Origin: Planctomycetales bacterium
GTDB lineage: Bacteria > Planctomycetota > SBBH01
Reading direction: 5' to 3'
NCBI GenBank assembly: GCA_005239795.1
Contig: SBBH01000223.1
Span: 1 to 10,846 of the forward strand
DNA length: 10,846 nt
The notes under the pieces: generated by a model
What the model was told of the DNA's origin: nothing
The model's input: the letters and a program-made list of their open reading frames with translations, nothing else
The model's database searches: none
Shown: positions 5,441 to 10,846 of the stretch, piece after piece
Layout: each line of letters starts with the position of its first letter
Position numbering within the stretch: position 1 is the first letter of the stretch
Translations under genes and position numbers: made by a program

Positions 5441-6172
5441 ATGGGACAGGAACCGCCTATCTTTTCGCTTGTTCTCCCTCTCTACAATGAGGCGGAGTCG
5501 GTCGAGCGCGTCGTGGCCCGGCTCGAGGGGGCTCTCGCCCTCCGGGGGTGGCCGCATGAGATCATCCTCGTGGTGAACGGCTCCCGCGACGCCACAGGGG
5601 CTGTTTGCGCTGAACTGGCCCGGAGATTCCCCGCCTGCCGGGTCGTTACCGTTCCGGTCAACATTGGCTATGGCAACGGGGTTCTGGCGGGGCTTTCCGT
5701 CGCGCGGGGGACATGGGTGGGATTCATGGCTGGCGACGGCCAGATTGCGCCGGACGACGTCTGCCGTGTGATCGATGTCCTGCTCGCCGGCGCGCACGAT
5801 GTCGTGAAGGCGGTGCGCGTCGAGCGATGCGACACGCGGCTGCGCCGAATCGTGAGCTTCGCCTATCGCCTGACGATCCGCCTCTTCTTCGCGGTTGAAA
5901 GCCTTGACACCCACGGCATTCCGAAATTCCTGCGCCGCGAGAATCTGAGGGCGCTACAATTGGCGTCCCGCGACTGGTTCCTGGACGATGAGGTGATGAT
6001 CAAGGCCAGGGCCCTGGGGTTGAGCCTGTGCGAGGTTCCAGTCGCCTGGCGCGAGCGCGTGGGAGGGCGGTCCCACGTCAGGCCGGGGGCGGTCCTGGAG
6101 TTTCTCGCGAATTTAGCGGCCTGGAAATTGTGGAGGATTCGCCGGTGGCAGAAAAGACACCCAAGGTCGTGA
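5441..6172 (+). CDS. Family 2 glycosyltransferase, DPM1-like, soluble
   Basis: This 243-residue GT-A fold glycosyltransferase starts with FSLVLPLYNEAESVERVV, the family 2 N-terminal strand and helix. It continues with LVVNGSRDAT, where most relatives have DDGS, and VNIGYGNGVLAGL. The metal-site region is MAGDGQIAPDD (about 96-106). The DTHGIPKFLRRENL block corresponds to the acceptor motif of polyprenyl-phosphate sugar synthases, followed by DWFLDDEVMIKA. Unlike the truncated glycosyltransferase at the window start, it has no C-terminal membrane pair. It probably transfers a sugar to a polyprenyl phosphate or lipid-linked glycan; donor unknown. It starts 7 nt after the methyltransferase stop, and its last 28 bases overlap rfbF, so translation of the two is probably coupled. 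Confidence 0.88.
   Translation: MGQEPPIFSLVLPLYNEAESVERVVARLEGALALRGWPHEIILVVNGSRDATGAVCAELARRFPACRVVTVPVNIGYGNGVLAGLSVARGTWVGFMAGDGQIAPDDVCRVIDVLLAGAHDVVKAVRVERCDTRLRRIVSFAYRLTIRLFFAVESLDTHGIPKFLRRENLRALQLASRDWFLDDEVMIKARALGLSLCEVPVAWRERVGGRSHVRPGAVLEFLANLAAWKLWRIRRWQKRHPRS
6132..6136 (+). promoter_or_regulatory. Ribosome-binding site that fixes the rfbF start
   Basis: GGAGG stands 8 nt before GTG 6145, inside the 3' end of the upstream glycosyltransferase gene. It is the strongest Shine-Dalgarno sequence that I noticed ahead of a gene in this window. It favours GTG 6145 over the in-frame upstream starts (6028, and GTG 6130, which overlaps the site). Confidence 0.75.
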
Positions 6173-6969
6173 TCCTGTGCGGCGGGCGCGGAACGCGCTT
6201 CCGCGAGGAGACGGAGGCCCGCCCCAAGCCGATGATCGAGATCGGAGGACGGCCCATCCTCTGGCACATCATGAAGGGGTATGCCGCGCACGGGTTCACC
6301 GATTTCGTCCTGTGCCTGGGATACCGCGGCGACATGATCAAGCGCTACTTCCTCGATTACGAGGCGATGGCAAGCGATGTGACGGTGGATCTGGGGCGCG
6401 GGGTGGCCGAAGGTGTTACGATCCATCGCCGCAGCGACCCTGAGCCCTGGCGCGTGACGCTGGTGGACACCGGCGCGGAAGCGATGACGGGGGCGCGGCT
6501 TTTGCGCGCGCGCCGCTACATTGACACGCCGGCCTGGATGATGACCTATGGGGACGGCTTGGCCGATGTAGACCTCGCGCGGCTCCTGGCGTTTCACCGC
6601 AGGCATGGCCGGGCGGCGACAGTGACGGGAGTCCGTCCCGCCTCCCGCTTCGGGGAACTCATCCTTCGGGGGGATGCCGTGACGCGCTTCAGCGAAAAAC
6701 CGCAGGTTCATGAGGGGCAGGTGAACGGCGGATTTTTTGTTCTTACGCAGAAGGCGTTCGACTACCTCAGTGAGGACGACGCGTGCAGTTTCGAGCGCGA
6801 GCCCCTGGAGCGCCTCGCCGCGGACGGCCAGCTTCGCGTCTTCCGCCACGAGGGATTCTGGCAGTGCATGGACACCTACCGGGACTGGAGCGTTCTGGCG
6901 GAGATTTGGCGCAAGGGAAACGCCCCCTGGGCGGTCTGGGAGAAGCGTAAGGGGCGCGTTCGGGTATGA
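6145..6969 (+). CDS. rfbF: Glucose-1-phosphate cytidylyltransferase
   Basis: The enzyme makes CDP-glucose from CTP and glucose 1-phosphate, the first committed step to CDP-linked deoxy sugars. From GTG 6145 it has 274 residues, close to the usual 257 or so. The nucleotidyltransferase signature is complete: VVILCGGRGTRF (8-19), then RPKPMIEIGGRPILWHIM. The GG-RGTRF-REET form with HIMKGYAAHG is characteristic of the cytidylyl rather than the thymidylyl branch. MMTYGDGLADVD (133 onward) carries the metal-binding aspartate. EKPQVHEGQVNGGFFV and FWQCMDTYRDW are also family blocks. The start is chosen from the GGAGG at 6132-6136. The stop overlaps the rfbG start by 4 nt (ATGA), a translationally coupled pair in pathway order. 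Confidence 0.93.
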   Translation: MAEKTPKVVILCGGRGTRFREETEARPKPMIEIGGRPILWHIMKGYAAHGFTDFVLCLGYRGDMIKRYFLDYEAMASDVTVDLGRGVAEGVTIHRRSDPEPWRVTLVDTGAEAMTGARLLRARRYIDTPAWMMTYGDGLADVDLARLLAFHRRHGRAATVTGVRPASRFGELILRGDAVTRFSEKPQVHEGQVNGGFFVLTQKAFDYLSEDDACSFEREPLERLAADGQLRVFRHEGFWQCMDTYRDWSVLAEIWRKGNAPWAVWEKRKGRVRV

Positions 6970-7958
6970 CCGCGCGCTTCTGGAAGGACCGGCCCGTTTT
7001 TGTCACCGGGTGCACGGGTTTCCTGGGAGGGTGGCTTGCGGAGGCGCTTCTTTCGCGCGGCGCGCGGGTCGTGGGGTTGGTGCGCGACGAGGTCTGCGAC
7101 GCGCCGCTTTTGGCCAAAGGGGCGCGCCGGGGGCTTGCGCTTGTGCGCGGCGCCGTCGAAGATCAGCCGCTCGTGGAACGGGTTCTCAACGAATACGACA
7201 TCGACACGGTCTTTCATCTCGCGGCGCAGACGCTCGTGGGGATCGCCAACCGAAACCCCATTTCCACCTTTCGGAGCAACATCGAGGGGACCTGGTCGGT
7301 CCTGGAAGCGTGCCGCCGCGTTGGATCGCCTGCGCGGATCGTCGTCGCTTCCTCCGACAAGGCGTATGGCGAGGCGGACAAGCTTCCCTATGACGAAGAG
7401 ACTCCTTTGCGAGGGCGCCATCCCTACGACGTCTCGAAATCGTGCGCGGATCTGGTGGCTTCCTCCTATTTCCATACCTATGGACTTTCGGTCGCGGTCA
7501 CGCGCTGCGGAAACCTCTTCGGGGGAGGAGATCTCAATTTCAGCAGGATCGTTCCGGGAACGATCCGGTCCGCCATTGCCGGCGAGCGCCCTCTGATCCG
7601 GAGCGACGGGAAGTGGCTGCGTGATTATTTCTATGTCGAGGATGCGGTCGAAGCGTACTTGGCCGTGGCGGAAAAGATGGCCCAAAAGCGCTTGGGGGGG
7701 GAGGCCTTTAACTTCAGCTATGACAAACCCTACACCGTGCTGGAGATCGTCCTCAAGACCCTCGCGGCGGCAGGACGCGCGGATCTGGCGCCTATTGTCG
7801 AGGGACGTGCGAAAAACGAGATCCCCCAACAGTGGCTGACCTCCAAGAAAGCTCGGAAGATTCTCGAATGGCGGCCGCGCCATACTCTGGAAGCGGCCTT
7901 GCGCAAGACGGTGGCCTGGTATCGGGGTTTTCTCCGGACGCGGGCCTCCCGGCGGTGA
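6966..7958 (+). CDS. rfbG: CDP-glucose 4,6-dehydratase
   Basis: This 330-residue extended short-chain dehydrogenase/reductase uses bound NAD+ to convert CDP-glucose to CDP-4-keto-6-deoxyglucose. The NAD-binding TGCTGFLG is at 14-21. The SSDKAYG motif (129-135) has the S-D-K triad that distinguishes CDP-glucose dehydratases, where dTDP-glucose enzymes have T-D-E. The catalytic YDVSK is at 154-158. LAAQTLVGIANRNP, TRCGNLFGGGDLNFSRIVPG and WLRDYFYVEDAVEAY are further family blocks. Its adjacency to rfbF makes the assignment secure. Length is a little below the usual 350-360. The ATG overlaps the rfbF stop; its own stop overlaps the next GTG (GTGA), so the three genes are read as one coupled unit. 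Confidence 0.93.
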   Translation: MTARFWKDRPVFVTGCTGFLGGWLAEALLSRGARVVGLVRDEVCDAPLLAKGARRGLALVRGAVEDQPLVERVLNEYDIDTVFHLAAQTLVGIANRNPISTFRSNIEGTWSVLEACRRVGSPARIVVASSDKAYGEADKLPYDEETPLRGRHPYDVSKSCADLVASSYFHTYGLSVAVTRCGNLFGGGDLNFSRIVPGTIRSAIAGERPLIRSDGKWLRDYFYVEDAVEAYLAVAEKMAQKRLGGEAFNFSYDKPYTVLEIVLKTLAAAGRADLAPIVEGRAKNEIPQQWLTSKKARKILEWRPRHTLEAALRKTVAWYRGFLRTRASRR

Positions 7959-8917
7959 AGAAGGGGACTGCAGTCCTCGTCACAGGGGCCAGCGGATTTC
8001 TTGGAAAGCGCCTCACATCGGTTCTGGCGGCGCAAGGATTTCGCGTCCACGCGGTGGTCCGGCGGCGTCCGATGCCAGGTCTACTGGGTGTGCGATATCA
8101 CGTCGGTTCGATCCTGGACCGCCGCTTCGCCGCCGCCGCAATCGGCTCGGCGCGTCCCCGCATTGTCTTCCATCTGGCGGGGGTCACGAAACGGCGCGAT
8201 GAAAATCTCGTGCGCGTCAACGCCGTGGGGACGGGAGTCTGGGCCGCTGCGATCGTCGCCTCGGGTCTGGCGCCCCGCGTGGTTTTTGCGAGCACCTGCG
8301 AGGTGTACGGGGATGGTCCAACGCCGTTTCAGGAAACTCAGCCGGCGCATCCTCTTTCCGCCTATGCCCATTCCAAGCGGGCGGCCGAGCGGATCCTGGA
8401 GGCGGCGGCCGGAGGCCGGGGCTTTTCCGTCGCCATCCTGCGTTTCTCGCTCATCTACGGTCCGGGGCACAAACCTGGAATGTTCTTGGCGGACATCGTC
8501 CGGGCCGCGCGCGCCGGGAAAAGATTTCCCATGACCGAAGGACGCCAGCGCCGAGATTTTCTTCATCTGGATGACGCCGTCGCGGCGCTTCTGGCCGCTG
8601 CAAAGGTGTCCCAGCGCGGCGCGCGCGTCTTTAACGTTGCCGCGGGACATTCGGTAACGCTCGCGGATCTTGCGCGCTTGGTCGAGAGGCTCGCCGGGCG
8701 GCGATTTGTCGGGAAAGGATCCATTCCCTATCGGTCGGACGAGATTTTTAATTACGTGGTCAGCACCGCACGCGCCCGAAGGGAACTCGGTTGGCGGTGT
8801 CAGGTCGCCTTGGAAGCGGGGCTCTCCCCGCTGATCGTCAGAAGAGGGGGTAGACGAACGGCGCGAAAAGCGGGGTCTGTCCCGCGATCATCGCCAGCGC
8901 GACGAGCGCTCCGATGA
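7955..8917 (+). CDS. NAD(P)-dependent sugar epimerase/reductase, extended SDR family
   Basis: From GTG 7955 the protein has 320 residues. VTGASGFLG (9-17) binds NAD(P), FASTCEVYGDG holds the catalytic serine/threonine, and YAHSK (137-141) is the Y-x3-K pair. RQRRDFLHLDDAVAAL and VFNVAAGHSVTLADLA are typical of nucleotide-sugar epimerases and reductases. Directly behind rfbFG, it most likely acts on CDP-4-keto-6-deoxyglucose or a product of it, as a 4-reductase (RfbJ-like) or an epimerase (inference). The frame is open back to 7832, but GTG 7955 gives the standard short N-terminus and the usual 4-nt overlap with rfbG. The last 25 or so residues (from about 8838) are arginine-rich and read antisense through the small gene on the other strand, so they are probably a non-conserved tail. 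Confidence 0.88.
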   Translation: MKKGTAVLVTGASGFLGKRLTSVLAAQGFRVHAVVRRRPMPGLLGVRYHVGSILDRRFAAAAIGSARPRIVFHLAGVTKRRDENLVRVNAVGTGVWAAAIVASGLAPRVVFASTCEVYGDGPTPFQETQPAHPLSAYAHSKRAAERILEAAAGGRGFSVAILRFSLIYGPGHKPGMFLADIVRAARAGKRFPMTEGRQRRDFLHLDDAVAALLAAAKVSQRGARVFNVAAGHSVTLADLARLVERLAGRRFVGKGSIPYRSDEIFNYVVSTARARRELGWRCQVALEAGLSPLIVRRGGRRTARKAGSVPRSSPARRALR

Positions 8918-8996
8918 GGATCAAAGGGATGAGCCACCACTTTTTTTCTTCTTTGGCGAAGGCGAAAAAATCCCGGAGCAGGCTGTTCTTAAGCAT
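8838..8996 (-). CDS. Small membrane protein, DUF5989-like
   Basis: This 52-residue protein begins MLKNSLLRDFFAFAKEEKKWW and contains one membrane segment, LIPLILIGALVALAMIAG, then TPLFAPFVYPLF at the C-terminus. Short proteins with an N-terminal polar part, a KKWWLIPLI entry and an APF-Y-LF end are the DUF5989 type, which as I recall commonly sits directly behind NodU/CmcH-type carbamoyltransferases and SGNH/GDSL-like acyl or glycan genes. Here it starts 30 nt after the carbamoyltransferase stop on the same strand, the expected position. Its role is unknown; a membrane partner or anchor of the carbamoyltransferase is a reasonable guess. It overlaps the 3' end of the convergent epimerase gene by 80 bp. 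Its composition and family resemblance make it more likely real than the antisense epimerase tail. Confidence 0.85.
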   Translation of the reverse strand: MLKNSLLRDFFAFAKEEKKWWLIPLILIGALVALAMIAGQTPLFAPFVYPLF

Positions 8997-9026
8997 CGAT
9001 CTTAGGATTCGCGCAAAAATAACTTC

Positions 9027-10811
9027 TCAAACACAGAAATGATTTCCGCGCGGCGCCTTACCCGCTTCTAGTCTATCACTTTCCTTCCATCCCTTGGCAA
9101 GGTCGGCCGCCTGGCGCTTCTTAGTCACAAGGCAGTTCCCCGCGACCAGGGCGTCCATCCCGGTCCGTTCAAAGCATCGGACCGCTTCCTCCGGCGTGCA
9201 GACGATTGGCTCTCCCCGAATGTTGAAGGAGGTGTTGACCACGATCGGGACTCCGGACATTTCCCCGATGCGCCGGATGAGTTTGTAAAAACGGGGATTT
9301 ATTTTTTCGGTGACGGTCTGCACGCGCCCCGTCCCGTCGGCATGCGTCACGGCGGGAATCCTCGCTTTCGAGGCGGCGCGCACCGGGATGACAAGCGTCA
9401 TGAAGGGGGAATCCGGGATCCCGTCCATCTCGAAATAGTCCGGCGCCGCCTCCGCCAGGACGCTGGGCGCGAAAGGCCTAAACGCCTCCCGGTACTTGAT
9501 TTTGGCGTTCAGGATGTCTTTCATTTGAGGATCTGTGGCGTTTCCCAGAATGCTGCGGTTCCCCAGGGCCCGCGGGCCAAACTCCATGCGCCCCTGGAAC
9601 CATCCGACCACCTTGCTTGCGAGGACGAGCTCTGCCGTACGCGCGATGAGCGCCTCGTCGCCGAGGCGCTCGTAGGTCACCCCCAGGCGCTCGAGCGCCC
9701 GCGAGATCGCGCCGTCCTCGAAGATGGGGCCCCAGTCGGCCCGTTCCATGACGAAAGCGCGGGGTTTTTCGAACACGGTGTTGTAAGCATAGAGGGCGCA
9801 TCCTAGGGCTCCGCCGGCGTCCCCGGCAGCCGGCTGGACGAAGATCCGCTGGAAGCCGGTTTCTGTGAGAAGCCGGCGGTTGGCGACGCTGTTCAAGGCG
9901 ACGCCGCCCGCCAGGCAGAGGTTCTCGGAGCCCGTGCGCACACGCAGATCCTTTCCGATCACGAGCAGAATTTCTTCGAGGAGCGCCTGCACGGAGCGTG
10001 CGACATCGTTGTGAAATTCCTCCAGGGGGGCGCCTGAGGGGCGCTGGGGACGGCCCAAGAGCTTTGCTAGGCGGTCATTGGCAATCCGCCGGTGATTCCA
10101 ATGGTGGTCGAAGTAGCGCATGTTGAGGCGGAAGGAGCCGTCGGGGGCGACGAAGACGAGATCGCGCAGCTGCTCGAGGTAGCGCGGCTGCCCATAGGGG
10201 GCCAGCCCCATGACCTTCCATTCGGCGTCGTTGACGCGGAATCCCAGATAGGCGGTGATCGCGCTGTAAAGGAGCCCCAAGGAATGGGGAAAGCGGATCT
10301 CTTTTGCCAGGGTCACCTGGCCCCCCTTCCCCCGGCCGATCGAGGTGGTGGCCCACTCGCCGACGCCGTCGGCCACGAGGATCGCCGCCTCCTCGAAGGG
10401 GGAGGCGAGAAAGGCGCTCGCGGCGTGCGAGACGTGGTGCGGACAGTAGACGATGTCGCCTGAAAATCCAGGGAGCGCCTCACTCAACTGTTTGTCGATC
10501 TTGAGGTTTCTGGTGAGCCAGACGGGCATGGCGCGCACGAACGTTTCGAGCCCCCGGGGCCAGGTGGCCAAGGTCGACTGTAAGATCCGATCGAATTTCA
10601 CCAGCGGCTTTTCATAAAAGGTAATGGCGTCCAGGTCCGTGGGATTCAAGTTCCCGGCTTCCAGGCAATACCGGATGGCGTTTTCGGGGAAGTCGGAGGA
10701 GTGTTTCTTCCGGTTGAACCGTTCCTCCTCGGCCGCGGCGACGAGTTTCCCGTCCACGAGAAGCGCCGCGGCGGCATCATGGTAGTAAAAAGAGGTCCCC
10801 AGGATTTTCAT
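9027..10811 (-). CDS. Carbamoyltransferase, NodU/CmcH (TobZ) family
   Basis: This 594-residue, full-length protein would transfer a carbamoyl group from carbamoyl phosphate, through an adenylated intermediate, to a hydroxyl of a sugar or similar acceptor. The N-terminal Kae1-like domain has YYHDAAAALL (9-18), the metal-binding HHVSHAASAF (125-134) and VADGVGEW (146-153). AGGVALNS (301-308) and DAGGALG (331-337) are nucleotide-site glycine motifs. The C-terminal carbamoyltransferase domain has GRMEFGPRALGNRSILG (407-423) and NTSFNIRGEPIV (526-537). All expected key residues appear present. The ATG is 36 nt from the window edge with no clear ribosome-binding site in that stretch. It converges with the rfb genes and precedes the DUF5989-like gene. 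Carbamoylation of the cluster's glycan is the natural inference. Confidence 0.93.
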   Translation of the reverse strand: MKILGTSFYYHDAAAALLVDGKLVAAAEEERFNRKKHSSDFPENAIRYCLEAGNLNPTDLDAITFYEKPLVKFDRILQSTLATWPRGLETFVRAMPVWLTRNLKIDKQLSEALPGFSGDIVYCPHHVSHAASAFLASPFEEAAILVADGVGEWATTSIGRGKGGQVTLAKEIRFPHSLGLLYSAITAYLGFRVNDAEWKVMGLAPYGQPRYLEQLRDLVFVAPDGSFRLNMRYFDHHWNHRRIANDRLAKLLGRPQRPSGAPLEEFHNDVARSVQALLEEILLVIGKDLRVRTGSENLCLAGGVALNSVANRRLLTETGFQRIFVQPAAGDAGGALGCALYAYNTVFEKPRAFVMERADWGPIFEDGAISRALERLGVTYERLGDEALIARTAELVLASKVVGWFQGRMEFGPRALGNRSILGNATDPQMKDILNAKIKYREAFRPFAPSVLAEAAPDYFEMDGIPDSPFMTLVIPVRAASKARIPAVTHADGTGRVQTVTEKINPRFYKLIRRIGEMSGVPIVVNTSFNIRGEPIVCTPEEAVRCFERTGMDALVAGNCLVTKKRQAADLAKGWKESDRLEAGKAPRGNHFCV

Positions 10812-10846
10812 ATCAAAAAGGGCGTGTGGCGCGGTCGGGGCGGGTG

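Noticed and set aside
5863..6849. 328-residue open frame on the - strand across the glycosyltransferase and rfbF
   Set aside because: It spans two well-supported genes on the other strand and has arginine/histidine-rich shadow composition.
6876..7883. 335-residue open frame on the - strand opposite rfbG
   Set aside because: Antisense shadow of a confidently assigned enzyme.

Overview
This is a GC-rich bacterial window. It carries a surface-polysaccharide or secondary-glycan type gene cluster: glycosyltransferases, radical SAM enzymes, a methyltransferase, CDP-sugar enzymes and a carbamoyltransferase. Gene style (tight spacing, 4-nt stop/start overlaps, GTG starts, a four-helix-bundle cassette flanked by short tandem repeats) suggests an uncultivated, Gram-negative-like environmental bacterium. 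No rRNA or marker gene is present, so I do not name a phylum.

Layout. Positions 1-539 hold the 3' end of a membrane-anchored family 2 glycosyltransferase. Positions 541-621 hold a period-7 inverted repeat that can fold into a long hairpin, followed by an extended -10 promoter whose predicted start falls on the A of the next ATG. From 647 to 8917 every gene is on the + strand. In order: two radical SAM/SPASM-like proteins (647-1777, 1785-2786), a small repeat-flanked four-helix-bundle cassette (2787-3273), a helical protein of unknown function (about 3283-4626), a class I methyltransferase (4663-5433), a soluble family 2 glycosyltransferase (5441-6172), glucose-1-phosphate cytidylyltransferase rfbF (6145-6969), CDP-glucose 4,6-dehydratase rfbG (6966-7958) and a further NAD(P)-dependent sugar epimerase/reductase (7955-8917). 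On the - strand, converging on this run, are a NodU/CmcH-type carbamoyltransferase (9027-10811) and, 30 nt downstream, a 52-residue DUF5989-like membrane protein (8838-8996). The latter overlaps the 3' end of the last + strand gene by 80 bp.

Working together: RfbF and RfbG would make CDP-4-keto-6-deoxyglucose, which the third short-chain dehydrogenase would reduce or epimerise. The glycosyltransferases would transfer sugars. The methyltransferase, carbamoyltransferase and radical SAM proteins are plausible decorating enzymes. No RfbH-type 3-dehydrase is visible here, so the final sugar is undetermined.

The most unusual material is repeat-based. A 487-bp cassette has about 32-bp terminal inverted repeats built from a 7-bp unit (GTGCTGA) around a TIGR02436-type four-helix-bundle gene that is poorer in GC than its neighbours. 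A second inverted period-7 array with a different unit (GTCAYGM) and no gene lies at 541-621. Both begin within one base of an upstream stop codon. They look like members of one class of short repeat element, one loaded and one empty.
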